A DNA stretch of 64,000 nucleotides from Clostridiales bacterium UBA4821 (GTDB taxonomy: Bacteria > Bacillota > Clostridia > Acetivibrionales > UBA4821). The notes beneath the pieces were generated by a model. That model saw nothing but the letters and a program-made list of their open reading frames with translations, ran no database searches and was not told the origin of the DNA. Each line of letters opens with the position of its first letter. The stretch's first letter is position 1. The DNA lies in the NCBI GenBank assembly GCA_002402315.1, contig DHFP01000251.1, positions 10,907-74,906 on the forward strand. The letters are read 5' to 3'. Both the position numbers and the translations under genes were made by a program. This document shows positions 34,961-43,644 of the stretch, piece after piece.

Positions 34961-35743
34961 ATGAAGCGCATAATCACATTAATCTTAATAACCTTACTAA
35001 TTGCCGTCCCGGTATTCGCCGGAACGGTAATATACAAACTTACACAAGCCCAATATCCAGTTTTAGTTGATGGTCAAGCGATTAAGTCTAATTTACCTGT
35101 AATGACGTACAGGACTGCCCAGGGCGATAATACATACGTGCCTATGAGGGTAGTGCTTGAAATGATGGGCGCTAAAGTGTTGTGGAATGGGTCTGCGAAT
35201 ATCACAACTCCGCAGGCTGACCCTACAAAAGTAGCGAATAGTGTTGTAGAGATATACGTCAGTAAGAATGGTATGGACGTAAAACAAGGCTCCGGTGTAA
35301 TAATTGGATATGATGAAATAGTAACGTGCTCCCATGTAGCCGATAAAGGAGATTCATACAGGATAATATATAACGATGGCACTACTACAACTGCAAAGTT
35401 GGTCAAGGATAATCCTGCTGTCGATATTGCAGTGCTTGACCCTGTAAAAGAAGATGTAAAGCCTACAAAGATTGGTGACAGTGATGAAGTAAAGGTGGGC
35501 GACAAGGTATTTGTGATTAGTTCACCGGATGAGAAAAGAAACGTTGTTTCGGAAGGTAAAGTGTTAAGTATTGACGATAAATCCATATATGTTACGGCAA
35601 CAGGCAATAACGGAAGTTCAGGTGGTGGATTATTTCTAGCAAAGAACGGAGAAATTGTTGGTATGGTTGACTCTGGAAATGACATCACCAAATATTGTGA
35701 TGCAATACCGATTAATGATGTTAGAAAAGCAATGTCAAACTAA
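34961..35743 (+). CDS. Secreted trypsin-like serine protease with stalk domain (prophage cargo)
   Basis: A 260-residue protein. A signal peptide (1-21) is followed by a copper-amine-oxidase N-terminal-like (stalk) domain (about 32-80, VLVDGQAI...VPMRVVLEMMGAKVLW), then an HtrA/S1-type protease domain. The catalytic triad is His125 in TCSHVAD, Asp155 in AVDIAVLD and Ser220 in GSSGG. No PDZ domain is present. AGGAGG precedes the ATG. It lies between fibre and ejection genes but has its own promoter, as morons do. Possible jobs are superinfection exclusion, host surface processing or a heritable lysogen trait; none is shown. Confidence 0.82.
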   Translation: MKRIITLILITLLIAVPVFAGTVIYKLTQAQYPVLVDGQAIKSNLPVMTYRTAQGDNTYVPMRVVLEMMGAKVLWNGSANITTPQADPTKVANSVVEIYVSKNGMDVKQGSGVIIGYDEIVTCSHVADKGDSYRIIYNDGTTTTAKLVKDNPAVDIAVLDPVKEDVKPTKIGDSDEVKVGDKVFVISSPDEKRNVVSEGKVLSIDDKSIYVTATGNNGSSGGGLFLAKNGEIVGMVDSGNDITKYCDAIPINDVRKAMSN

Positions 35744-35751
35744 AATCGTTT

Positions 35752-35765
35752 AATATGGTATAATA
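35752..35765 (+). promoter_or_regulatory. Extended -10 promoter of the 2-TM cargo gene
   Basis: AATATGGTATAATA with TATAAT at 35759-35764, identical to the block before the protease gene. It lies 16 bases after the protease stop. Confidence 0.7.
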
Positions 35766-35783
35766 TGGCGTGGAGGTGAAGGT

Positions 35784-36065
35784 ATGTTGACAAAATTATT
35801 TAATGCCATATTATACTGTCTTAATTGGATTATTAACATGTTTATAGCATTTTCAGTTTATATTTTCTATATTTTTAATGCTCCTGCCGTGATAGCTTTT
35901 TGGTTGTTAGAAACACATGGAGCTGAGCTAAAAATACCCGAGAGAAATAAGCGGACTTGCAGAATATTGTTAGTAATAGTGGCTAATATATTTTCAATAG
36001 GGGTGTACTTAATTATGTATTTTTTAGGAATATTTAAAATACTTGCTAACAACATACCTGATTGA
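35784..36065 (+). CDS. Small two-helix membrane protein (prophage cargo)
   Basis: A 93-residue protein with two or three hydrophobic helices: about residues 7-45 (long, possibly two passes) and 62-84. A short positively charged segment (KIPERNKRTCR) separates them. GGAGGTGAAGGT precedes ATG 35784. It has its own extended -10 promoter and a strong terminator, so it is an independent unit inside the virion operon. Superinfection-exclusion proteins can be small membrane proteins of this kind; this is a suggestion only. Confidence 0.7.
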   Translation: MLTKLFNAILYCLNWIINMFIAFSVYIFYIFNAPAVIAFWLLETHGAELKIPERNKRTCRILLVIVANIFSIGVYLIMYFLGIFKILANNIPD

Positions 36066-36079
36066 CAATTACAAAATAT

Positions 36080-36103
36080 AAAAGGGCTTCGGCTCTTTTT
36101 TTA
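36080..36103 (+). terminator. Rho-independent terminator with UUCG loop
   Basis: AAAAGGGC pairs with GCTCTTTT around TTCG and runs into a T8 tract. It closes the cargo unit before the next virion gene. Confidence 0.88.
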
Positions 36104-36125
36104 TTCCAAAAAGGAGGTTGATGTT

Positions 36126-37667
36126 ATGGCAATATCTTCATCCATAGTAAACGAAATAAAAAGAAAGGCTAGTTTAGGTATTAAACTTACCAACCCAACA
36201 GCAGAAAAGCAAAAAATGTATGATTCATATCGGAGCTCTCCCTCTCCAGCTGCTCCGAGTACGCCAAGTGCTCCTAAGCCTGTTTCTTCACCAAGATCCA
36301 ATAATACCGTATCATATGCTAATTATGTAAAAGGCATAAATGATGTTAACCAATTGAAGGATATCTATGATAAGGCGAAAGTGGCAAGAGCTTCGCAGTC
36401 TAGTTTGGATGCAATACACAACAGAGCAGATGCGATAAGAGGGTACAAGACCGATCCGTCAGGGACGTATCCGGTTAATGGTACATCTAAGTGGGATAAT
36501 AGCCTTACAGATTCTGTTGACCCTACGCCTACGCCCCAGCCTCAACAACAATATGAGCGGCCAGGATTAAAATACAAGCCTCCTGCTTATACGAGGCCTG
36601 ACTATACACCACTCATAAAAAACAGATTCTCAAACCTAAGAAACAGCACTCTTGCTAAACTAAAAGCCAGCAAAGAGTCAGCATTAAATCAGTATGCAGG
36701 AGCTGAGGACATTGCACAGCAGACAGGTAGAGAAGCACTAGACCAGAATGATGTTGAACGTGCTAAGGCATTGCAGTCACTTAGGGCAGCCATGGAAGCG
36801 TCTGGCCAGTATGGCGGCGGTGAAAATGTGACCGGAAATATCGGCATAAATACTACAGCCCAGCAAAATGCAAACCTTATTAATCAGGATGTGCTAAACC
36901 GGATTAACAAGGTAAAGGCGGCCAAAGATTTAATCAATAAGCAGGCTGCAGATAATGAAGTTGCAATGCAGGGTGATTTGAACGCTCAGGAAACCGATGC
37001 ACTTTTGAATGCCAACCAGTATGCGGACGGCATGGACTTCCAGAACAACCAGTTTCAGTACAAAATAAGCAAGGATGCACAGGACAGGCTTGATAAGTTA
37101 ACACAGGTAGATACTCAGAATAGCCAATGGCAGCAGACCTTTGACACTAACGAGAAATGGCGGGAATATGAAGCAAAGTTTCAGGAGCAAGATGCACTCT
37201 GGAATAAGAATCTTGAGAATCCTGCTGTACAATCTCAGATATTGGCCAACAAAGCATCTCTTCTGTCTAACCAACTTGCTGAACTTGAGCTGAAGAACTA
37301 CCCACAGGAACAGAAGCTGATGCTTGATAAGATAAAGAAGGAAATAGCCCGGATAGGCGCTCAGCCTACCATGACGCAGTATGATATCGATTACAAGAAG
37401 GCTCAGCTTGATAAGATAAGAGCTGAAACAGAAAAAATTAGAAGCGGAAGCTCCGATTCAGGTGATCCGAATACCCTTGCAGTAGCTGAAGCAATGTCAC
37501 AAGGCAATAATATCGTTACTTGGTTTGATCAGAATAAACTTCAACTAGCTAATGACCTAAACCAGTCAACGTATAGTAAAATTGCAAAAATGGCTGAGGA
37601 TAAGAGAAATAGTGGCGGTGCAAATGATTTGCTCAATCAATTAGGGTTAGATAATTTATTTAGATAA
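36126..37667 (+). CDS. Phage ejection/internal virion-like protein
   Basis: A 513-residue protein with a Pro/Ser-rich N-terminal linker (about 35-60 and 130-160) and a long helical, Gln/Asn-rich coiled-coil body (about 165-440). Low-complexity sequence such as AQQNANLINQDVLNRINK and NSQWQQTFDTNEKWREYEAKF fits internal virion or ejection proteins that coat or escort DNA. An AAGGAGGTTGATGTT site precedes the ATG. It is 13 bases before the very large next gene and probably forms a complex with it. I recognise no specific family. Confidence 0.6.
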   Translation: MAISSSIVNEIKRKASLGIKLTNPTAEKQKMYDSYRSSPSPAAPSTPSAPKPVSSPRSNNTVSYANYVKGINDVNQLKDIYDKAKVARASQSSLDAIHNRADAIRGYKTDPSGTYPVNGTSKWDNSLTDSVDPTPTPQPQQQYERPGLKYKPPAYTRPDYTPLIKNRFSNLRNSTLAKLKASKESALNQYAGAEDIAQQTGREALDQNDVERAKALQSLRAAMEASGQYGGGENVTGNIGINTTAQQNANLINQDVLNRINKVKAAKDLINKQAADNEVAMQGDLNAQETDALLNANQYADGMDFQNNQFQYKISKDAQDRLDKLTQVDTQNSQWQQTFDTNEKWREYEAKFQEQDALWNKNLENPAVQSQILANKASLLSNQLAELELKNYPQEQKLMLDKIKKEIARIGAQPTMTQYDIDYKKAQLDKIRAETEKIRSGSSDSGDPNTLAVAEAMSQGNNIVTWFDQNKLQLANDLNQSTYSKIAKMAEDKRNSGGANDLLNQLGLDNLFR

Positions 37668-37680
37668 GGCGGTGATATAG

Positions 37681-40600
37681 ATGCCTTACAATTGGCAGGA
37701 TAAAACTCTACAACAGTCCAATGCAACAGCTCCCGGCAGTGCAAATAAGTACTCCTGGCAAGAGAAAACTGCACCGTCTATTGAACCGAAGCCCAGTACG
37801 GTAAACCCTGCTGGGCCTTCTTCTTCCCTTGCGGAGAAAATAGCAGGTGGGATGAATAATGCCGTAGGGAAAGTCTCAAAAGGTATATATGACGTATCAT
37901 CTAAAGTAGATTGGGATAAAGCTAAAAAGTTTGTAGATTCATTACCTGATAAAACAGTCGAGTATGAGCTATCAAAGAAGGGTATTGATGTAAATAAATA
38001 TCAGTCACCTAAAGAAGTATTAGATGCAATTAAGGGTGGTAAGAAGTCAGCAGGGCAAAACGCTTCAACAGTAAGCTACTATATTGATAGCATTCCCAAC
38101 CTATCTGATTATGAGAAGAGAAGACTATACGGCTATGGCCTTACGGGTGATGAATGGACTGCTGAAGATGAAGCATGGTTTCAAAAACGGCAGTCTAATA
38201 GGAATGAGGATCTAGTAAGTAAAGATAGCGTACCAGGTAAAGCCTTGACAGCAGTACAGAACTTCGGGCCGACTAAGACAGTAGGTAAGATGATAGACCG
38301 GTCAAAGGTTAGTTTTACTAATGTATATGGAGGCCAAGAACCAGTTGAAGCACTCGATACAGGAAATGCAGTAACCAATTTTATTGCTGACTTAATACCT
38401 TATGCAACTCCAGCAGGTGCAGCCGGAGGTTCAGGCTCATTAATGGGTTTGTCGACCAAAGCAGGATTAAAGGCAGAGCAATTGGCAGCCAAGAAATTAC
38501 CTGACGCATTGAACAAAACTGTTTCTAAGGCTATTTCAGCAGGTGCTGGCGGTGCTGCAGCTATGGCACCATTTACTGCTGTTGAATTGGCTACTAAGGA
38601 TATGCCAGCAGGTGATGCCGGAAAAAGAATTGCTACTGATATAGCACTGGGTGCTGGGCTGGGTGTTGCAGGTTATGGAGTAGTAAAAGGCGTACAAAAA
38701 GGATTCAACAAGCTAAACAATAAAGTGGAGGATGTTATAGGTGACAGCGTATTTGAAACGGTTGAGAATGTTGCTCCTGTATCACCGAAAGTAATAAGAG
38801 ACGCAGGATATACAGTAAGCCCACCTAAACAGATTAATATAGGTATAGGTCAGCAATTAAAGTATATGCTGCCTGAAGGCAGAGACGCTTTAAAGCGACA
38901 AGGCATAGGACTAAAGCAACAACCCAATGCAACAGCTCCGGAAGTTATTAATCTCCCTGATAACGTAAGAGTCAAACCCGGTACATTGGAGGGCAGTTAC
39001 AAATTAAAGCCAGAATTTACAGGAAAATATTCAATAGTAGACAAACCAAGAGGAGCACCTTTTAGTGAGTCGGAAACCGTTAAAGCATTAGAGCCTGTAT
39101 ACGAAACTAAATTGCCTCAATCAGCTTCCATAATAAAACAGCAAGCCGTATTTAATGTTCCTGCACTGAAAGGTAAATTTTCAAGCACAAAGCCAATGAA
39201 AGAAAAACCAATACTCCAACAACTAGAGCAAAACAGGCTTAGAAATGAGCAGGTGGCAAATAGAATTAAAAACAGCTACAAACCTGATTGGATAAAGAAC
39301 ATGGAAACTCAAATGAAAAAGAATATTATCCAGGGGAAAAAGGACGTTATAAACCTAATGAAACAGTATAACAACTATGATGACTTTGTTGGAGCTTACC
39401 TTAGCAAACTGCCTTATACTGATGAAATGAAACAGGTGCTGAAAAAGAATAACTTCATGAAGGATGTATTTGATAAGGTTAACCCCCAGACAGGCAAACC
39501 TCTTACTGGTGCTATGGGTGAAGCTGCAGCTGCAGTGGAAAAACTAGGACATAAAGATGTAATCAAGCAAACTGCTGATGACCTGGTAAAAAACAGTGAC
39601 CAGTGGAAGGACAAGTATCCTTTTCTCCTGCAACGTGAAACATGGGATAGAAACATTGTAGATATAGCCGGAAAAGAAGACGGCCCAAAAATCAAGAAGT
39701 ATCTATTTGAACCTATCCACAACAACGAAGCTCAAAGTACAAGGTACAAGAACATCTGGAGAGATAAGATCAAAAGCCTTAATCTCACCAAGAAAGAAAG
39801 GGAACTTACTCAGAGATTTGGTGAGGGAAAAATCACGCAAGAGGATCTGTTGAACACTAATCTTGTATCCGACGAATCAGCTAAGAAGATACAAAATGCG
39901 GTAAATGTGTTTAGAGAGTTTTATGACGATGCACTAAATAAGGCTAATGAAGTACTGGTGAGGAACGGATATAAGCCAGTACCCAAGCTTCCTAATTATT
40001 TTCCTCATTTTGAAGGTGAGGATCCAATAATGAAGGCATTAGGTATCAGAATAGATCTTGTTGATCTGCCTACGGATATTAACGGGTTAACTCATCAGTT
40101 TAAACCAGGCAAGAATTGGTTTGGAAACTTCCAAAAGAGAACAGGCGATAAGACAACTTTTGACGCTGTAGAAGGCTTTGACAGGTATATTGAAGGTATT
40201 AGCAGAGTAATACATCATACTGATGATATACAAAGGCTGAGAGGATTTTCGCGTACACTCAGGACCAAATATTCACCACCTGAAATAAGCACGCAGATCC
40301 AAAAAATAATCGATAGTGACCTGCCAAAGGAATTAAAGAACAGTGTAATTGATGATCTGATTGGAAGGGAAACAACTCACCTGAGCAATGCTGTCGCTGA
40401 TCTGGATGAGTTTACTAATGTGCTTGCCGGGAAAAAGGACCTGGCTGATAGAGCAATGGAAAGAGTGCTGGGGAGAGGAGCCTATAATCTTGCAGCATTT
40501 TTCGAAAACCGTATAGCCACGAACATGGTTGCAATTAATCCTGCATCTTGGCTTACTAACTTTATACCAATAACTCAATCCTTAGCATCTACTGATAAAA

Positions 40601-41913
40601 TGTCAGCCTTGAGGGCTTTGAATGACACCATGAGAAACATAGTTAAGGATGATGGATTTATTGATAAATCTACCTTCTTAACAAACAGAGTGAGAAGCGA
40701 CATATTAAGCAAAGGCATGGTTGAAAAAACAGGTGATGTATTATCAGCTCCGTTCAAATGGATTGACCAATTTACTTCTCAGGTAGTTGCAAGGTCCAAA
40801 TACTATGAAGGATTAAAAAAGGGGTTGAATCCACAGGATGCAATGAGCCGAGCCGATGAGTGGACTGCTAAGGTAATAGGTGACAGGTCGCTTGGATCCA
40901 TGCCAACTGTATTTAATCACCACAATCCGCTGACAAGACTTTTCACACAATTCCAGCTCGAGGTAAATAACCAGCTGTCGCATATTTTTAAGGATCTGCC
41001 GAGAGAATATCTGAAAAATGGTGCAATTACAGGAAATATAGCCAGGCTGTCATCAGCCCTGGGACAGGTGGCCGTATACAGCTATATATACAACAATATT
41101 TATGAAAAGCTGGTAGGAAGACGGCCGGCAATAGATCCAATAGGTATAGCCTTTGATTTTAAAGATGACTTAAGCAATCCCAATATTAGAAAAAGCGAGG
41201 CGTTTTCAAGGCTAGGTAAAAATGCCGTTCGGCAGCTGCCTTTTGTAGGTGGTGTGATAGGTGGCGGTAGGATACCGATAGATGCAGTGACAAAACCTTT
41301 ATTTGTTGATGCTCCCAGCGACGCGCTAAAGGCTTTTACAGGAGAGGGAGAATGGTCAGACGCAGGAAAGGATCTATTTAATGCCGGTGTCTATGTAATA
41401 CCTCCTTTTGGCGGTGGACAGATAAAGAAAACTGCTGAAGGTCTTGATCCATTCAAACATCCTGTCCCCGGAGTCTATAATGAAACAAAGGATGGAAAAG
41501 AATTAAAGTTCCCGGTTGATCCATCAATGGGTAATAAGGTTAAGAGTGCTGTGTTCGGTAAGTACAGTACCAAAGAAGCCAGGGACTATTACAAGAATAA
41601 CAGGCGTGAGCTGGGCGCAAAACAAACTGAAGCTTTTGAGAAACTGGTTACTGAACAAGGAGTGGACCAGGGGAAATTGTATGATGCTTTCATATTAAAC
41701 CGGGAATTGGATTCACTGGGGAGAAAAATAAAGGAAGCGTATAACAGTAAGAACCTTTCGGAAGAAGCTAAATTGAATAACATTAAAGATTTAATCCTCA
41801 GGAAGTATAACAGCATCAACAATGATAAGAATCTGACACCTGAGAAGAAAGAAACAATGCTGAAGCTGCTGGGGGAGAAAATAAAGACTATTAAGCTTGA
41901 AGCGGAAGAATAG
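37681..41913 (+). CDS. Very large phage internal virion / DNA-ejection protein
   Basis: A 1410-residue protein. The N-terminus repeats a WQ[DE]KT motif twice (YNWQDKT and YSWQEKT). A Gly/Ala-rich hydrophobic stretch (about 235-345, AGGSGSLMGLS, AGAGGAAAMAP, DIALGAGLGVAGYG) could insert in membranes. A long charged helical part (about 440-1000) and a further region with amphipathic stretches (about 930-1290) follow, and the C-terminus is a lysine-rich coiled coil. This matches the size and pattern of the large ejection proteins in podoviruses and some siphoviruses. Its position after the 513-residue protein and before lysis genes supports that role. Confidence 0.6.
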   Translation: MPYNWQDKTLQQSNATAPGSANKYSWQEKTAPSIEPKPSTVNPAGPSSSLAEKIAGGMNNAVGKVSKGIYDVSSKVDWDKAKKFVDSLPDKTVEYELSKKGIDVNKYQSPKEVLDAIKGGKKSAGQNASTVSYYIDSIPNLSDYEKRRLYGYGLTGDEWTAEDEAWFQKRQSNRNEDLVSKDSVPGKALTAVQNFGPTKTVGKMIDRSKVSFTNVYGGQEPVEALDTGNAVTNFIADLIPYATPAGAAGGSGSLMGLSTKAGLKAEQLAAKKLPDALNKTVSKAISAGAGGAAAMAPFTAVELATKDMPAGDAGKRIATDIALGAGLGVAGYGVVKGVQKGFNKLNNKVEDVIGDSVFETVENVAPVSPKVIRDAGYTVSPPKQINIGIGQQLKYMLPEGRDALKRQGIGLKQQPNATAPEVINLPDNVRVKPGTLEGSYKLKPEFTGKYSIVDKPRGAPFSESETVKALEPVYETKLPQSASIIKQQAVFNVPALKGKFSSTKPMKEKPILQQLEQNRLRNEQVANRIKNSYKPDWIKNMETQMKKNIIQGKKDVINLMKQYNNYDDFVGAYLSKLPYTDEMKQVLKKNNFMKDVFDKVNPQTGKPLTGAMGEAAAAVEKLGHKDVIKQTADDLVKNSDQWKDKYPFLLQRETWDRNIVDIAGKEDGPKIKKYLFEPIHNNEAQSTRYKNIWRDKIKSLNLTKKERELTQRFGEGKITQEDLLNTNLVSDESAKKIQNAVNVFREFYDDALNKANEVLVRNGYKPVPKLPNYFPHFEGEDPIMKALGIRIDLVDLPTDINGLTHQFKPGKNWFGNFQKRTGDKTTFDAVEGFDRYIEGISRVIHHTDDIQRLRGFSRTLRTKYSPPEISTQIQKIIDSDLPKELKNSVIDDLIGRETTHLSNAVADLDEFTNVLAGKKDLADRAMERVLGRGAYNLAAFFENRIATNMVAINPASWLTNFIPITQSLASTDKMSALRALNDTMRNIVKDDGFIDKSTFLTNRVRSDILSKGMVEKTGDVLSAPFKWIDQFTSQVVARSKYYEGLKKGLNPQDAMSRADEWTAKVIGDRSLGSMPTVFNHHNPLTRLFTQFQLEVNNQLSHIFKDLPREYLKNGAITGNIARLSSALGQVAVYSYIYNNIYEKLVGRRPAIDPIGIAFDFKDDLSNPNIRKSEAFSRLGKNAVRQLPFVGGVIGGGRIPIDAVTKPLFVDAPSDALKAFTGEGEWSDAGKDLFNAGVYVIPPFGGGQIKKTAEGLDPFKHPVPGVYNETKDGKELKFPVDPSMGNKVKSAVFGKYSTKEARDYYKNNRRELGAKQTEAFEKLVTEQGVDQGKLYDAFILNRELDSLGRKIKEAYNSKNLSEEAKLNNIKDLILRKYNSINNDKNLTPEKKETMLKLLGEKIKTIKLEAEE

Positions 41914-41980
41914 GTCAAGAGCAGGGAGTACAAACAATACTACCCTGCTTCTTATTATTTTTAGAGAGGGCGTGAGAGCA

Positions 41981-42238
41981 GTGGATTGCAAATGCACTCA
42001 GGAAGAAAGAATCAGAAATCTTGAAACCGGCCAGGCCGAAACCAAGGTATATGTAAAACAAATACTAGATGACATCAAAGATATAAAAGATAGCGTAAAA
42101 GTGCTTGCCCAAGTACAGCCTCAAAAAAACGAGAACAAACTAATGCAAATAGTAATAACGGAATTATTTAAGTTAGCCGGAATGTGCATCACGATTCTTG
42201 GGGCAATTGTCGGCGCCATGAAAATAATGGGGAAGTGA
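41981..42238 (+). CDS. XhlA-type holin-like protein
   Basis: An 85-residue protein with an N-terminal helical charged part containing LETGQAETKVYVKQILDDIKDIKDSV and one C-terminal membrane helix (about 60-82, LAGMCITILGAIVGAM), the layout of the haemolysin XhlA/holin family. The start is GTG 41981 after GAGAGGG; an earlier frame extension overlaps the large gene without an RBS. It is followed 10 bases later by the endolysin gene, giving a lysis cassette. Confidence 0.72.
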   Translation: MDCKCTQEERIRNLETGQAETKVYVKQILDDIKDIKDSVKVLAQVQPQKNENKLMQIVITELFKLAGMCITILGAIVGAMKIMGK

Positions 42239-42248
42239 GGAGATGTTG

Positions 42249-42992
42249 ATGCCTTTTCAAATGAAATATAAAATAACGCCTCTATATATGCCAATCAAAA
42301 CAAAGAGACGGTCCGGTATATTGATGCCGAAAGTAGGCTTTCAGGTTGCACATGATACCGGTAATCCAGGCTCAACAGCCAGACAGAATGTGAAGTACTT
42401 TATAAACTCTGCTAATGAGATGTCAGCATCAACTCACATCTTCGTGGATGATAAAGAAATTATTGAATGCATACCTGCCCTAACTGGTAAACCGGAAAAA
42501 GCCTGGCACGTTCTTTATGACAAGCCTCTGGATAATCAATTATATGGTGATGATGCCAATGATATAGCAATAGGTATTGAATATTGCTATGGCAAAAACA
42601 TTAATGCCGATGAAGCGTACAAACGTTATGTGTGGCTGTTGGCTTATATTGCTTATAAATTTAACCTTAACCCGGCCAATACGGTTATAGGTCATTTTAA
42701 GTTGGACCCGCAAAGGAAAACAGATCCGCAAAGTGGACTGCATGCATCCGGGAGAAGCTACGAGCAGTTGCTGAAAGATGTTGTAAAAGAATATAACGAT
42801 TGCTTAAAGGAGGAACAAGTCATGCCAGAGGAAAAGAAAATTCCTGAATGGAAAACCGCGCCGATTGATGAATTGGCAAAGGACGGACTGCTAAGTGATC
42901 CGGATTATTGGAAAGCAAAGCTTGATGATGCAATGCCTGTATGGGCGGTAATGGCAATGATAAACAGAATTAGAAAGGAGAGTTCAAAATGA
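42249..42992 (+). CDS. Phage endolysin, N-acetylmuramoyl-L-alanine amidase (Amidase_2)
   Basis: A 247-residue zinc amidase of the T7 lysozyme/PGRP type. Zinc ligands are His35 (VAHDTG), His149 (GHF) and the Asp159 region (KTDP), with the glutamate in GIEYCYG typical of the fold. The C-terminal 56 residues (PEWKTAPIDELAKDGLLSDP onward) form a separate wall-associated-like domain. An internal AAAGGAGG and ATG 42822 in frame would yield this domain on its own. ATG 42249 is preferred to 42243 for ribosome-site spacing. It lies between two holin-like genes. Confidence 0.88.
   Translation: MPFQMKYKITPLYMPIKTKRRSGILMPKVGFQVAHDTGNPGSTARQNVKYFINSANEMSASTHIFVDDKEIIECIPALTGKPEKAWHVLYDKPLDNQLYGDDANDIAIGIEYCYGKNINADEAYKRYVWLLAYIAYKFNLNPANTVIGHFKLDPQRKTDPQSGLHASGRSYEQLLKDVVKEYNDCLKEEQVMPEEKKIPEWKTAPIDELAKDGLLSDPDYWKAKLDDAMPVWAVMAMINRIRKESSK
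42806..42824 (+). promoter_or_regulatory. Internal ribosome binding site and start inside the endolysin gene
   Basis: AAAGGAGG (42806-42813) sits eight bases before the in-frame ATG 42822, encoding MPEEKKIPEW and on to the normal stop (56 residues). It lies at the linker between the catalytic and C-terminal domains. Confidence 0.75.
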
Positions 42993-43303
42993 GATATATT
43001 TTATGGGAATATCGGTACATAATAATATTTCTCCTGGGCGCAATACTGTATTTAGCCTTTGAATGGCAGAGGGCTAAGACTATTCTTTATGCACTGATGC
43101 TTCAAGCTAAGAGCATGGCCAAAGACTATATCCTTAAGTCCGGCCAGGAACAGGAGAATTGGGTGGTAAATAAAGCTATGATTTATCTTCCATTACCGGT
43201 TAGAAGTGTATTGAATGAAAACATTATTAGAAAAATAGTAAGATGGCTGTTTCATACCGCAAAAGACTATATTGATGATGGCAAGATAGATAGTAGCGTA
43301 TAA
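42989..43303 (+). CDS. Holin-like protein (LLH family type)
   Basis: A 104-residue protein with one N-terminal membrane helix (about 8-25, YIIIFLLGAILYLAF), then an amphipathic region and the sequence WVVNKAMIYLPLPVRSVLNE. This layout resembles phage holins of the LLH type. Its ATG overlaps the endolysin stop (ATGA) and is preceded by AAAGGAGAG. Together with the XhlA-like gene it flanks the endolysin; a two-holin lysis cassette is common in phages of Firmicutes. Confidence 0.72.
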   Translation: MRYILWEYRYIIIFLLGAILYLAFEWQRAKTILYALMLQAKSMAKDYILKSGQEQENWVVNKAMIYLPLPVRSVLNENIIRKIVRWLFHTAKDYIDDGKIDSSV

Positions 43304-43396
43304 CAAGTACATATATAATGGAAGTAAAATCATACTTTTAGTGTTTTGGTTACTTGTGGAGACGTGAACATACTACAAAAAAAGGAGGTATAGTTT

Positions 43397-43537
43397 GTGG
43401 ACAAGTATACATTTTCTGGTACTTTATCACTTATAGGAACATTCTTTATAACGATACTAGGAGGTTTGACTATGAATTCAATAACATTAGTAGTATTATG
43501 GTCATATAGGCGTATACATAGGAAATGGACAAGTTAA
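43397..43537 (+). CDS. Small hydrophobic peptide (possible toxin or spanin-like product)
   Basis: A 46-residue frame begins at GTG 43397 behind a full AAAGGAGG (43381-43388). It has one or two hydrophobic stretches (LSLIGTFFITILGGLTM and ITLVVLWSY) and a basic end (RRIHRKWTS). A second RBS, CTAGGAGG, precedes an internal ATG (43472) that would give the C-terminal 21 residues. Membrane peptides of this size and layout include type I toxins of Firmicute prophages, but no antitoxin RNA was identified. Confidence 0.5.
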   Translation: MDKYTFSGTLSLIGTFFITILGGLTMNSITLVVLWSYRRIHRKWTS

Positions 43538-43603
43538 AGGAATAGTGTTTCTGTGTGAAAGGCTTAATGTTTGATGTAAACGGCATTTTGAAGTTGTTTG
43601 GAA

Positions 43604-43638
43604 TAAAAAAAGAACTGGCATGAGTTACACCAGTTCTT
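43604..43638 (-). terminator. Terminator of the leftward stalk-domain gene
   Basis: AAGAACTGG (43610-43618) pairs with CCAGTTCTT (43630-43638). On the reverse strand it is followed by eight Ts, so it ends leftward transcription from 44163. Confidence 0.8.
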
Positions 43639-43644
43639 AAATGA

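Noticed and set aside
35074..35691. Leftward 205-residue frame opposite the protease gene
   Set aside because: It is the antisense shadow of the protease, which has a signal peptide, RBS and catalytic triad.
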